A DNA stretch of 64,000 nt from Dyadobacter endophyticus (lineage in GTDB: Bacteria; Bacteroidota; Bacteroidia; Cytophagales; Spirosomataceae), in the NCBI RefSeq assembly GCF_014641595.1, contig NZ_BMIA01000002.1, forward strand, positions 186,001-250,000. The letters run 5' to 3'. Numbering within the stretch: position 1 is the stretch's first letter; each line of letters opens with the position of its first letter. Below the pieces are notes generated by a model that searched no databases, was not told the origin of the DNA, and saw nothing but the letters and a program-made list of their open reading frames with translations. Positions 17,515-25,825 of the stretch are shown piece after piece. The translations under genes were made by a program, and so were the position numbers.

Positions 17515-18000
17515 TTATTCCTCAGCTTTCAACTGTCCTCTGATCTCACCGGTCGGATACTTGGCTGTATGAATGTTTACATAATACAAACCTGCCTTCA
17601 GATCGGCCACTTGTGCCTCGGTAAGGGTGTCTTTAAATGCGAAGGGTGTTTTGAAATCGGTGCCGAAGTCGATTACCACTGCACCTGTCGAATCGGGCGA
17701 CCCCTTGTGGATGTGCCAGCCCGTTGGTAAGAACAAAGAGTCTGTCGACGCCGAATCTGACGCCGCCGAGTCGCTGTAAACGATGTTGAGACTCAAAATC
17801 CTCGACTCCTGGTCTAATGTACCATCTACTGAACCAGTAGCTGTTGATGGATTAGCGGGTACTTCGTTTGCTCCGGAAAGCGTTGTGGACACTTTCAGTT
17901 CGGGCAATACGGGAGTTGGGTCTGCTGTCTCGTCGTCGTCATTACATGCAGCCACCATCCCGGCGATCACAAACACACCCATGAATGCTAATTTTCTCAT
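17515..18000 (-). CDS. CHRD domain lipoprotein
   Basis: A 161-residue secreted lipoprotein. The start at 18000 (MRKLAFMGVFVIAGMVAACN) gives a signal peptide with lipobox VAAC; the longer open frame to 18084 adds no such feature. The mature part is a CHRD domain: LSGANEVPANPSTATGSVDG at the start, GWHIHKGSPDSTGAVVIDFG in the middle, and LKAGLYYVNIHTAKYPTGEI near the end. CHRD domains are named from chordin and are common in Bacteroidota surface proteins, but their function in bacteria is not established. The gene is monocistronic and convergent with alaS. Confidence 0.85.
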   Translation of the reverse strand: MRKLAFMGVFVIAGMVAACNDDDETADPTPVLPELKVSTTLSGANEVPANPSTATGSVDGTLDQESRILSLNIVYSDSAASDSASTDSLFLPTGWHIHKGSPDSTGAVVIDFGTDFKTPFAFKDTLTEAQVADLKAGLYYVNIHTAKYPTGEIRGQLKAEE

Positions 18001-18155
18001 AATGCTTTGTTTTAGTAAATAATTGGTTTGACCGCGCCGCCGTAAAATTATGGTTCCCGGCAAAACCAACCTTACCCAAAACACTCATCTTCAATTATTT
18101 ACAAAAACCATTTAAAGATCGCGGTTTGGGGAAAAGACCTACCCTTTGCTGAATA

Positions 18156-19025
18156 TTACAACAATTTCAGGGCATTGACCGGCTTTTGGCCGTCCCGCGA
18201 GTGGAACTTCCAGCGGTTATGCGACCACAGCCAGAGCTCCGGCTGCCGTTCTATCGTGTTTTCCAGGGCCTTATAATAATGTTCCATAATCCCCGCTTCG
18301 CCGAGCTCCCGCGCCTGTGAGGTAATGAGCCGGAATCTAAAATCGTATGAGTTCCGTTCCTTTTTGGTCACATCGAGGTACACGACCGGACAATTTCGCT
18401 GGACGGCAATGCGCGCCGCACCCGACTGCACGAAGGTTTTCCGGTTCATGAAATTGAGATAATATTTGCCCGACTCCGGGGGCCGTTGATCGGCAATGGT
18501 GACGAAAATGGCCGAAGAATCGGTATTCCAGCCCAATGTCCGGCGGTACCATTCCGATTTGGGGATCAGCACTACTCCGAAACGGCCTCTCAATTTCAAC
18601 AACCAGCTATTCAACCATCTATTCGATACCGGTGAATAAGCGGCCAGTATCTGGCTCTCGGTTTGAAGGGGAAGCGAAAGCAGGTATTCCCAGCTTCCGT
18701 AATGCGACGCCATGAGTACAATGTGTTTATTTTCTTGCAAAAGCCGGTCGATCAATGCGGTGTTCTCGAAGTTGACCAGTTTCCCGAGGCTCCCCCGTGT
18801 TATTCCGCTGATTATGAACGGCTCGACGATCAGGTCGGCCAGGTGGCGGAAATAGGCTGTGACCATTTGGCGGATCTCCTTTTCGGAGCGTGTCGGGAAG
18901 CAGCGGGCCATATTCAGCAGCACCATATGGCGGCGATAGGGCCATAGTTTGAACAGTACCAGGAAAATCAGGTCCGAAAGGGAACGCCAGCCCCATAGGG
19001 CCAGCCTGAACCGCAGCGCTCGCAT
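18156..19025 (-). CDS. Lysophospholipid/lipid A acyltransferase family protein (LpxL/HtrB-like)
   Basis: A 289-residue inner-membrane acyltransferase. The catalytic HX4E motif is in ASHYGSWEYLLSL. An N-terminal hydrophobic segment (LSDLIFLVLFKLW) and a downstream IADQRPPESGKYYLNFMNRK segment fit the LpxL/HtrB family, which adds secondary acyl chains to lipid A or transfers acyl groups to related lipids. The C-terminal PELWLWSHNRWKF matches the family ending. Its ATG overlaps the stop of the upstream repeat-protein gene by one base (TGATG), so the two are translationally coupled. The acyl acceptor is not known; a role in the lipid environment of that surface protein is inference. Confidence 0.88.
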   Translation of the reverse strand: MRALRFRLALWGWRSLSDLIFLVLFKLWPYRRHMVLLNMARCFPTRSEKEIRQMVTAYFRHLADLIVEPFIISGITRGSLGKLVNFENTALIDRLLQENKHIVLMASHYGSWEYLLSLPLQTESQILAAYSPVSNRWLNSWLLKLRGRFGVVLIPKSEWYRRTLGWNTDSSAIFVTIADQRPPESGKYYLNFMNRKTFVQSGAARIAVQRNCPVVYLDVTKKERNSYDFRFRLITSQARELGEAGIMEHYYKALENTIERQPELWLWSHNRWKFHSRDGQKPVNALKLL

Positions 19026-20137
19026 CAGAACAAGAACTGCACGCCTGCGTTAACCCCTACGAAAAGCCCCTGAAAATCTTTGGAACTGTTGTTTTTCCAG
19101 ATATACTTTTTGATAAAATCATAGTCATTCTCGCGCTCGTAGGATACATAATTGAGCGTCGGTCCTGCGAATGCTTCGAAGCCGTTACCTAACTTCAATG
19201 CAGGCAGGATGCGTAGTGAATTCTTGTTGTAATGCCCTCCGTCAAAGTCGGTAAGCGTATGGCTTATGGCTTCCAGGTTAATGCGTAAGGGACCGCCCAA
19301 CCGGATGTGTGCGCCCAGGCCCCCTTCGGCAGCGTACATCGCTTTGGCATTGTTCCTGAAATTGTATCCTATGCCTGCGATCCCGTAAAGCACACGCCCT
19401 CCCGAGCGGAAGGAAACAATGCCGGTCATCGTTTCGTCGATCGTGACGGCAACCGATTTTTCCCCGTTTTTGATAAAGTTGAAGATTGCGATCGGGTAAT
19501 CGCTGCTATCGGCAATGTTGATGAGCCCTGCGAGCTGGACTCCCCTCACCTTTTTCGCTACGTTGGCAAAACCGCCGATCTGGACATTTACATCGCCGGC
19601 TTTGTTCAGAAACCCGGCCACCTGGGCTCCTTTCACGTTTTTACGGGCAATGTTGGTAAAGCCGGCAAGCTGGACCGCACCTGCGTTTTCGGCCAGGTTC
19701 ATAAATCCTGCCACCTGCGCGCCTTTGGCCTCATGCCCTACAATATTCGCAAAGCCCGCCAGTTGCGCACCGTCCGCGTTGTTGCCTGTTACGTTGGCCA
19801 GCCCAGCCAGCTGCGCCCCACCGGCATCGTTGCCGATTACATTCGCTACGCCGGCCATGTGTACACCGTGGGCATTTTCCTTTACTACGTTGGCGACACC
19901 CGCCAGAGCAACGCCCGTCTCTCCCTTTGAAAGTCCGGCAATTACGTGAAGGGAAAACCGGTTGGTAATTGAAGCGGCCTGTTTACCATTAGAACTTATC
20001 GGGTAGATAAAACCAATATGCGCCGGAGCTGTATCGCGCTGGGCGGCACCCTGCTGGGCGACAGAACGGAACGAAAGGGCTAGTAACAGTATGCTGAGGA
20101 TGGCTAGTCTGGATGGAATAAAGCGCAAATTTTTCAT
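19025..20137 (-). CDS. Surface protein with 16-residue GxQxAGxxN repeats (LA_2272-like)
   Basis: A 370-residue exported protein. The signal peptide is MKNLRFIPSRLAILSILLLA and onwards, cut near SVAQQG. Residues about 75-222 are some nine degenerate 16-residue repeats of the form GAQLAGxANVxGNxAx, for example GAQLAGLANVTGNNAD and GAQLAGFANIVGHEAK. The regular period suggests a beta-solenoid. The C-terminal 140 residues are beta-rich and end in VGVNAGVQFLF, an outer-membrane-barrel-like terminus. It resembles the surface repeat proteins annotated as LA_2272 family; the function is unknown. It is a clear paralogue of the repeat region at 22328-24148. A 26-bp element upstream (20251-20276) is shared with the sigma gene at 25156-25728. 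Confidence 0.75.
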   Translation of the reverse strand: MKNLRFIPSRLAILSILLLALSFRSVAQQGAAQRDTAPAHIGFIYPISSNGKQAASITNRFSLHVIAGLSKGETGVALAGVANVVKENAHGVHMAGVANVIGNDAGGAQLAGLANVTGNNADGAQLAGFANIVGHEAKGAQVAGFMNLAENAGAVQLAGFTNIARKNVKGAQVAGFLNKAGDVNVQIGGFANVAKKVRGVQLAGLINIADSSDYPIAIFNFIKNGEKSVAVTIDETMTGIVSFRSGGRVLYGIAGIGYNFRNNAKAMYAAEGGLGAHIRLGGPLRINLEAISHTLTDFDGGHYNKNSLRILPALKLGNGFEAFAGPTLNYVSYERENDYDFIKKYIWKNNSSKDFQGLFVGVNAGVQFLF

Positions 20138-20442
20138 GGGTAATGCATTTAAAAGAATTGGAAGTTGAATTGCACACGCTCCCGGCTTCCCTGCAGGCCT
20201 TCAATTCGACCGGTTCAATCCGTATGCATCTAACCGACAACCAGAATGCTGCTTACCCTAATTTTTTGCCAAAAAAATAAACACCCATAGCGCCGTTTCG
20301 ACATATCAACATACCTCTACAAACTACATTCGCCATCTAGACAGATTTATAGAAATAATTTTAATGAAATACCCGTAACTCTTTAAATATTTATATACAT
20401 TTAGCCAAATTGTCACATTTCTCACACTCAACCCCAATCTCT
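20138..20442. other. Divergent intergenic region
   Basis: These 305 bases separate the leftward repeat-protein gene from the rightward T9SS cargo gene. They hold the 26-bp leftward element at 20251-20276. On the rightward side, an imperfect -7-like TACATTTA lies at 20396-20403, 40 bases before the T9SS gene start. No gene, tRNA or terminator is seen. Confidence 0.5.
20251..20276 (-). promoter_or_regulatory. 26-bp element shared with the upstream region of the sigma gene at 25728
   Basis: On the plus strand this reads GCTTACCCTAA, then a T tract, then CC and AAAAAA. It matches 25800-25825 at 23 of 26 positions (differences at element positions 12, 17 and 18). On the minus strand it lies 114-139 bases upstream of the repeat-protein start at 20137. 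It is a candidate target of the ECF sigma factor encoded at 25156-25728. Confidence 0.5.
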
Positions 20443-21414
20443 ATGACTAAACGTTATCTGCTTTTTTGTCAGTTGGCATTACTTCCAACTCTGGCCGCAC
20501 AAGCTCAGTTTACAGTAGGAGCCGATGGTTTCTTTATTGGACAGAATACTCAGGTCTTTATCGACAGCCTTACGCTAAACCCGAGCGTCGACTTTTCGCT
20601 TGTGTCGCAAACACTCACGATCACGCCGACACCCATTCCCGGAGCCCCGCCCAGCATCGCGAGAGTTTACAACCTTACCACACCTGTTAATTTCACAGGC
20701 GTGGCAGGCTTCTTCTACCGGGCTTCGGAGCTCAATGGTAACACCGAGAGCACATTGCAGGTCAACCACGGCAATGCAAATTTCGTTTCGACCACCGGAA
20801 GCACCGTCAACGTAATTCAGCACTACATTTCCAACACCCTGCCGCTCACCAATTTTACATCACTCACCGCCGCGCAGGAAGGTGCATTACCGGTAAACCT
20901 GGTAGACTTCAAGGTAAAACGTGTGGAGAATGCGACAGTGCTTTACTGGCAAACTTCGGAGGAAAAAAACAGCGATCATTTCGAAGTCCAGCAAAGCGAA
21001 GATTTACGAAAATGGAATGCATTGGGTACTGTCAACGCGGCGAACGAGAGCTCGCAGCAGAAAGATTACTCCTTCCCGGATATCGCGGAGCGGTACGGAA
21101 CGCAGTATTACCGGCTGAAAATGGTGGATGCTGACGGCAGCTTTGCTTTCAGCAAAATCGAGTCCATCCGGCTGGGTTCTTCCGGGCTGATCAGTGCTTA
21201 TCCCAATCCTGTGGTGGACAAACTTCGTATTGGTTCCAAAGAAGCGCTCGCGAGCGTGAAAGTGACCGATCTGGCGGGCCGTTCGTTCCTGGAACTATCG
21301 AAGCCTAAGCCCGGGCAGGAGTTCAGCATGAAAAACTATCCGGCCGGTACCTATTTCGTGAAGGTTGAAACGGCGGACGGTAAAGTTCAGGTTGTAAAAA
21401 TCATTAAACAGTAA
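20443..21414 (+). CDS. Secreted protein with type IX secretion C-terminal sorting domain
   Basis: A 323-residue exported protein starting at the ATG at 20443 ([20 protein letters not shown]), which is the signal peptide. Residues about 25-155 are a beta-rich head of unknown type. The middle [20 protein letters not shown] begins the fibronectin-like segment commonly found before T9SS tails ([17 protein letters not shown], then [13 protein letters not shown]). The C-terminal approximately 75 residues ([16 protein letters not shown], then [20 protein letters not shown]) are a type A sorting domain, directing secretion through the Por apparatus and surface attachment. It ends 13 bases before the BclB-like gene, so the two are probably co-transcribed. 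Confidence 0.87.
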   Translation: MTKRYLLFCQLALLPTLAAQAQFTVGADGFFIGQNTQVFIDSLTLNPSVDFSLVSQTLTITPTPIPGAPPSIARVYNLTTPVNFTGVAGFFYRASELNGNTESTLQVNHGNANFVSTTGSTVNVIQHYISNTLPLTNFTSLTAAQEGALPVNLVDFKVKRVENATVLYWQTSEEKNSDHFEVQQSEDLRKWNALGTVNAANESSQQKDYSFPDIAERYGTQYYRLKMVDADGSFAFSKIESIRLGSSGLISAYPNPVVDKLRIGSKEALASVKVTDLAGRSFLELSKPKPGQEFSMKNYPAGTYFVKVETADGKVQVVKIIKQ

Positions 21415-21427
21415 ACCTCGCATCCTT

Positions 21428-22252
21428 ATGAAAAACATATATTTAGTCCCTATCTCTTTCCAAAGCATCAAAAGAGGCCTGCTAAGTTGCCTCCTGGCCC
21501 TGTTTGCATTCACTGTTCAAGCACAGGTAGGTATTGGAACCATCAGTCCTCATCCCAGCGCACAACTTGAAATTCAAGCCCCGCTCAAAGGTTTATTGAT
21601 TCCCAGAATGCCCGAAGCCTTCCGTATACTTATCCCAACCCCAGCCACGGGTCTATTAGTGTATCAAACAGACGGAGCAGCACCTGGCTTCTATTATTTT
21701 GACGGGGTTATCTGGCAGCCTTTGAAATCCGCAGCCTCGTCTGGCGGAGGTGCGATCATTCCTTACGCATCCGGTGCACCGATCGTGATGACCACCATTC
21801 TGGGAGGTCTGGTTGGTACAACCTCGGTACTTGGTTTCGGAACGTCTGCAACAGGCATATCGCTGATTGGAGGCACAATCGACGCGACAGCGCTTACCAA
21901 CTTTGCGTATTCGGTACCACGTAACGGAACCATCACGTCTATCTCGGGCTTCTTTAGTAATACCGTAGCTCTGGCACTTATAGGTTCCACGCTGACCATC
22001 CAGGCGGAGTTGTATGCCGCCCCCGCAGGAAGTAATGTGTTTTTGCCTGTGCCGGGAGCAGTTGTGACCCTCGCACCGGGCCTTACCGGTATTGCGTCGA
22101 TCGGAACCACTGCTACCGGAACTACTACCGGGCTTAGTATCCCGGTACTTGCGGGTTCGAGATTATTGTTGGTTTACTCCACGACAGCAACAGGAATTGG
22201 CCTGATTAACACCGTGACAGGCTACGCCAGCGCCGGTGTAGGTATCGATTAA
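21428..22252 (+). CDS. Exported protein with BclB (exosporium)-like C-terminal domain
   Basis: A 274-residue protein. A signal peptide (ending FAFTVQAQ) is followed by [20 protein letters not shown] and [19 protein letters not shown], an N-terminal module common in Bacteroidota tail-fibre-like surface proteins. From about residue 105 the sequence changes to a Gly/Thr/Ala/Ile-rich domain: [40 protein letters not shown], then [19 protein letters not shown], and an ending [13 protein letters not shown] recognise this as the BclB-type C-terminal domain of Bacillus exosporium glycoproteins. No collagen-like repeats and no T9SS tail are present. It may be a surface fibre tip or trimeric assembly domain; its function here is unknown. 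Confidence 0.78.
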   Translation: MKNIYLVPISFQSIKRGLLSCLLALFAFTVQAQVGIGTISPHPSAQLEIQAPLKGLLIPRMPEAFRILIPTPATGLLVYQTDGAAPGFYYFDGVIWQPLKSAASSGGGAIIPYASGAPIVMTTILGGLVGTTSVLGFGTSATGISLIGGTIDATALTNFAYSVPRNGTITSISGFFSNTVALALIGSTLTIQAELYAAPAGSNVFLPVPGAVVTLAPGLTGIASIGTTATGTTTGLSIPVLAGSRLLLVYSTTATGIGLINTVTGYASAGVGID

Positions 22253-22273
22253 CCAAATCGCAAAACGAACACA

Positions 22274-22305
22274 GAAAGGCCCGGAACCTATGTTCCGGGC
22301 CTTTC
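22274..22305. terminator. Perfect 14-bp hairpin between convergent genes
   Basis: Arms GAAAGGCCCGGAAC (22274-22287) and GTTCCGGGCCTTTC (22292-22305) are perfectly complementary around a 4-base loop. It sits between the stop of the BclB-like gene and the stop of the convergent STN-repeat gene. A long T run is lacking, but the stem strength and position make a bidirectional terminator likely. Confidence 0.75.
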
Positions 22306-22327
22306 TCATTCCCCGCACTCGGCGCAT

Positions 22328-24148
22328 TTACAGCTTACCGTATCGCCAGCTGATGCCCGCCTGAAAGCCGATCCAGGACGAAACTTTGTTGCTACCCAGA
22401 TCGATTTTCGGGTAGCCCGATGGTGGAAATTGCTTGTAACCTCTTCCGGTTTCAACACCGTCATGGTCATAAATCGAGTAGGAAGGCCCGCCGAAAAGCA
22501 TGAAATGTTTATTGAACTTGTAAGTAGCAGCAATCTGCAAGCGGTACAACGACGGCATGGTCTCCCAATTCCCCAGATAAAGATTCTGATTGAGTATCTC
22601 TACGAAGAAACCTGCCTTTTTGAAAGGAAAAAACTCACGACCGAAACCGGCACCGAAGGTTCGTATTTTTTTATCGCCGTTCAAACCCGTACCGGCCATC
22701 AGCAGGCTGTAAAAACGGTGCGTCCCCATTTTCCAGGCCACATTAAACGGCGCCACGTCGGTCGCATACACCGAAATATTGGAAGTACTTTTCCTGACGA
22801 TATTGACAAGGCCGATACTTGCGCCGGAAGAGCTGTCGGCGATATTGACAATGCCTATTTGTACGCCCCGCATTATTTTGGCATAATTGAATGGCGCAAG
22901 CTGCACTCCCCTGATATTCCTGGCCATGTTGAGCCCGCCGGAAATCTGCGTCGCACGGACCGAATCGCGCGCGTTGTTGGCTGCACCGGCAATTTGTACT
23001 CCCTCAAAAATACCGCGTACCTGGTTGTAGCCACCGGATATCTGCGCGCCGTGGCCTCCGTTGCGGATCAGGCTGATAGTCCCTGAAACCTGTGCTCCTG
23101 CAATCCCGCCTCCGGCCCTGCTCAAAAAACCGCTTATCTGCACACCGTCGACGCGTTTTCGCACCATCCCGCTAAAACCGGAGATTTGCACGCCATTCAG
23201 CGAATCCAGCACATTATTGCTAAAACCGGCTATCTGCACACCATTGACATGCCCCGATACCACATTGAATGCTCCCGCAAGCTGCACATAGCGCACGTTC
23301 TCTTTTGAAATATTAAATCCACCCGCAATCTCGACCCCATTTACCCCCGCCGTATAGCCACCCGCGACATTTAGCGAAAACTTGTTGACCACCTGCGCAC
23401 TCATACGCCCGTGCGTGCCCAGCCCGGGCGTAAGCGATGCCTGGTAGGGCAATGCGACAAAAAACTGGCCGATATTACGGCTCTGCGCGCGGAGGCGCTG
23501 AGAAAGGAAAAGGCGCCCCAGCCAGGTAGATTCGCCTTCGGAATAACGAACGATAAGCGGGTCGAGGTCCACGGCCTTTTGCTGGATACGCATTGTCCGC
23601 GCCGATTCGTCGGTGCTGTTGATGACCATGGTCGTATCGCCGTAACCTACCTTACTGACGGTCAGATAAATGGGAAAGGACCGTTCTTTAATACGCAGCC
23701 TGAAACCGCCGTCATCTTCCGAAAGCGTCGACACAAGCAGTTGCCGCGAGTAGACGCTCGCGTAATCGACCGGCTTCCCGGTTTCATCGTCCAGAATGAG
23801 CCCGCTGATATGAAAGGATTTTTCCCTGGGCACCGGCAGGATGATCAGGTAATCGCCTTTTTCCTTGTACTGAAATCTGTTTTGAAAAAGTTGGTCGAGC
23901 ACTTGCCGTACAGGTTCCCGGGCGGCATTTAATGTAACAAGGCTGTCGCCCGCGATCAGGTTACTATTGTAGGAAAAATAGAATTTCCCTTGCTCGCTTA
24001 TGGATTTCAAAACAGCAGAAACCGGCTGCCCCTTTACAGAGATATCAACCGGTTTATTCAAAATTTGCTGCGCAAAACATCCGCTCGGGACCACTACCAA
24101 TATCACAGCCAGCCTTAAAATACTTCGTAATATAGAATTCTGATTCAT
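22328..24148 (-). CDS. STN and carboxypeptidase-regulatory-like domain protein with 16-residue surface repeats
   Basis: A 606-residue exported protein. Signal peptide to about residue 26 (PSGCFAQ); STN-like domain about 32-105 (VDISVKGQPVSAVLKSISEQ, then a FYFSYNSNLI strand); carboxypeptidase-regulatory-like domain about 113-187 (FHISGLILDDETGKPVDYAS); then about twelve 14-16-residue repeats at 271-452 such as GVQIAGFSNNVLDSLN and GAQISGGYNQVRGIFE; and a beta-rich C-terminus ending SWIGFQAGISWRYGKL. The repeat region is paralogous to 19025-20137, including the flanking NKFSLNVAGG and RGVQ-NIADSS segments. It lacks a TonB plug and SusC barrel, yet it is the third gene of a sigma-FecR operon and carries the domain that normally talks to FecR. 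It may be a non-transporting outer-membrane sensor. Confidence 0.8.
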   Translation of the reverse strand: MNQNSILRSILRLAVILVVVPSGCFAQQILNKPVDISVKGQPVSAVLKSISEQGKFYFSYNSNLIAGDSLVTLNAAREPVRQVLDQLFQNRFQYKEKGDYLIILPVPREKSFHISGLILDDETGKPVDYASVYSRQLLVSTLSEDDGGFRLRIKERSFPIYLTVSKVGYGDTTMVINSTDESARTMRIQQKAVDLDPLIVRYSEGESTWLGRLFLSQRLRAQSRNIGQFFVALPYQASLTPGLGTHGRMSAQVVNKFSLNVAGGYTAGVNGVEIAGGFNISKENVRYVQLAGAFNVVSGHVNGVQIAGFSNNVLDSLNGVQISGFSGMVRKRVDGVQISGFLSRAGGGIAGAQVSGTISLIRNGGHGAQISGGYNQVRGIFEGVQIAGAANNARDSVRATQISGGLNMARNIRGVQLAPFNYAKIMRGVQIGIVNIADSSSGASIGLVNIVRKSTSNISVYATDVAPFNVAWKMGTHRFYSLLMAGTGLNGDKKIRTFGAGFGREFFPFKKAGFFVEILNQNLYLGNWETMPSLYRLQIAATYKFNKHFMLFGGPSYSIYDHDGVETGRGYKQFPPSGYPKIDLGSNKVSSWIGFQAGISWRYGKL

Positions 24149-24162
24149 CCCGAAAGATAAGG

Positions 24163-25149
24163 CTATTTCAAAATGATCTGGTCGCCATGGTGTTCAACTT
24201 TGAGTGAAAGGGTTTCGCTGACGACACCGAGGATACTTTCAAGTGAATGCTGGTCAAAAGTAGTATTGATCGGCAGGTTCTTCAATCGCTGGTTGCCGAT
24301 CACGATGTCCGCATCGTAGGCTTCATTCAGGATTTCAACCAGTCGCCAGAGGGGTGTACCGTCGCAAAACAGCCTGCGGGTTCGGTAGTAATTATGGAAT
24401 TGGTCCGCGGCAATACCTTTGCGCATCTCAGCATTAGCCTTCACGATCGTCGCTTCCTCGCGGGGTGTAATGCGTACCCGCTGCGTGTCCCTCGAAACCT
24501 CGACAACGCCCGTCTCCACGATCACCTCCGTTTTCTCGGCATTATCCTTCACATTAAAAGAAGTACCCACCACTTTCACCGTCACATCATTGACTGAAAT
24601 CAGAAACGGCTTCGATTTATCAGGTTTTACGTCAAAAAATGCTTCTCCTGTAAGTGTTACCGGGCGAGTTGTTCCTGCAAATTCCTGCGGGTAGCTAATG
24701 CTCGATTTTCGGTTCAGGGTTACGATCGAACCATCCGGCAGTGTGTCGGTGAGCGTCTGCATCCCGGAACTGATCGTCAGCATTTCATGGGAAGAACTAC
24801 GCGTCGCAAGGAGATAGCTCAGCCAGCCTACGCCGGCTGTCATGAGCACCATCGCCACCATCCGCAAGACCCGGAATACCGGTTTGGGGTACATCGGTAT
24901 TACCTCTGTTTCCCGCTGTTTGACCGTACGGGCTTTGAACCGTTCCCAGGCCGCATTTTCGTCCACGGTACTCCTGCGCGCGAGGCGTTTGCTCTCCGTC
25001 CAGATGAGTTCGAAATGCTCGAAATACCGCTGGTTATCATCATCGTCGAGCAGCCATTGTTTGATCTCGATCTGCTCCGCAACGCTGGCCTCGTCTAGCA
25101 TCGACTTCACCAGCAATTCATCTATGTTCGGGTTGTGTTCTGTTTTCAT
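24163..25149 (-). CDS. FecR family anti-sigma factor
   Basis: A 328-residue inner-membrane regulator. The cytoplasmic N-terminal domain (about 1-85) includes EIKQWLLDDDDNQRYFEHFE. One membrane helix lies at about 92-110 (VLRMVAMVLMTAGVGWLSYL). The periplasmic FecR domain includes DTLPDGSIVTLNRKSSISYP and VTLTGEAFFDVKPDKSKPFL. A C-terminal DUF4974-like domain ends SLKVEHHGDQIILK. It starts 6 bases after the sigma gene and is followed after 14 bases by the STN-repeat protein, so the three form a compact operon. It should hold the sigma factor until signalled through the STN domain. Confidence 0.93.
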   Translation of the reverse strand: MKTEHNPNIDELLVKSMLDEASVAEQIEIKQWLLDDDDNQRYFEHFELIWTESKRLARRSTVDENAAWERFKARTVKQRETEVIPMYPKPVFRVLRMVAMVLMTAGVGWLSYLLATRSSSHEMLTISSGMQTLTDTLPDGSIVTLNRKSSISYPQEFAGTTRPVTLTGEAFFDVKPDKSKPFLISVNDVTVKVVGTSFNVKDNAEKTEVIVETGVVEVSRDTQRVRITPREEATIVKANAEMRKGIAADQFHNYYRTRRLFCDGTPLWRLVEILNEAYDADIVIGNQRLKNLPINTTFDQHSLESILGVVSETLSLKVEHHGDQIILK

Positions 25150-25155
25150 GACTGA

Positions 25156-25728
25156 TCAGCTGAGGAAAAAAAGTAAAAAGGAAGCCGGAAGAAAATCGGC
25201 CAGTTTGCCCCGCAATAGCCGCAATGCTTTGCCCATTTGGTTCTCGACCGTTTTGACGGGCATTTGAAGTCGGTCTGCGATTTCCTGGTATTTCAATTCT
25301 TCGAACCGGCTCATCTGGAAAATCGTCCGGCATTTCTCGGGCAGCTCCCGCAATGCAATGTCCAGGCGCGTTTCGAGCTCCGACAGTTCGAGGGCATGGG
25401 AAGCGCTGGCAGTCTGCTGCTCCTGATGCATCGTATAATCGCGGTGGGCCTCACGCACTTTCAGGTGTTTGAGATAATTCAAACTTTCGTGGTATACCGA
25501 CCGGTAGAGGTATCCGCTGACCGACTCGCGGATATCGATATGGTCTGTTTTCTCCCACAACCTGCAAAACACATTCTGGACCATCTCCTCGGCCATGATA
25601 TCGTCCTTCAAAATGGTGCAGGCATAGGCGTGCAGTCCTTTGAAATGCTTTTTGAAAACTTTCTCGAACTCCGATTCCCTGTCCCTGCTCAAAACCGTTA
25701 CGTGGTCATCCGCGAAGGCTGCATTCAT
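25156..25728 (-). CDS. RNA polymerase ECF sigma factor (Bacteroidota FecI-like)
   Basis: A 190-residue ECF sigma factor. Region 2: FEKVFKKHFKGLHAYACTIL followed by MAEEMVQNVFCRLWEK. Region 4: LPEKCRTIFQMSRFEELKYQ and a helix-turn-helix with MPVKTVENQMGKALRLLRGK. The C-terminus is hydrophobic (LADFLPASFLLFFLS). It is the first gene of the sigma-FecR-STN-repeat operon. The ATG at 25728 lies only 19 bases after a hairpin and T run (25748-25804), so its promoter must be upstream of or within that hairpin. The 26-bp element at 25800-25825 is the candidate and would fit autoregulation. Confidence 0.93.
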   Translation of the reverse strand: MNAAFADDHVTVLSRDRESEFEKVFKKHFKGLHAYACTILKDDIMAEEMVQNVFCRLWEKTDHIDIRESVSGYLYRSVYHESLNYLKHLKVREAHRDYTMHQEQQTASASHALELSELETRLDIALRELPEKCRTIFQMSRFEELKYQEIADRLQMPVKTVENQMGKALRLLRGKLADFLPASFLLFFLS

Positions 25729-25747
25729 TGCATCGACTGGTTTATGT

Positions 25748-25804
25748 AAAAAATAAGCGCCCGACTCGGGTTGTACAATGAATTGACAACCGGCCGGGCG
25801 CTTA
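25748..25804 (-). terminator. Long hairpin with T run: terminator of the small gene or leader attenuator of the sigma operon
   Basis: Arms TAAGCGCCCG (25754-25763) and CGGGCGCTTA (25795-25804) are perfect. An inner stem GGTTGT (25769-25774) pairs with ACAACC (25786-25791). On the minus strand the stem is followed by TTTTTT (25753-25748). It sits downstream of the 74-residue gene and 19 bases upstream of the sigma start, so it could end the first transcript or control read-through into the sigma operon. Confidence 0.75.
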
Positions 25805-25825
25805 CCCTAAATTTTCCCCAAAAAA
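25800..25825 (-). promoter_or_regulatory. 26-bp element upstream of the sigma-FecR operon
   Basis: Plus-strand GCTTACCCTAA, TTTT, CC and AAAAAA blocks match the element at 20251-20276 at 23 of 26 positions. It lies 72-97 bases before the sigma start and overlaps the outer arm of the hairpin by five bases. Transcription starting here would place the whole hairpin in the leader. Confidence 0.5.

Noticed and set aside
19250..19920. Roughly 48-base periodicity that could suggest a CRISPR array or DNA tandem repeat
   Set aside because: The period is the 16-codon protein repeat; the DNA copies diverge at synonymous sites and there are no identical repeats with unique spacers or cas genes.
20190..20225. 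tRNA-like GGTTCAATCC sequence
   Set aside because: Resembles a T-arm but no acceptor stem, anticodon arm or D-arm can be built around it. No tRNA or rRNA gene was found in the window.
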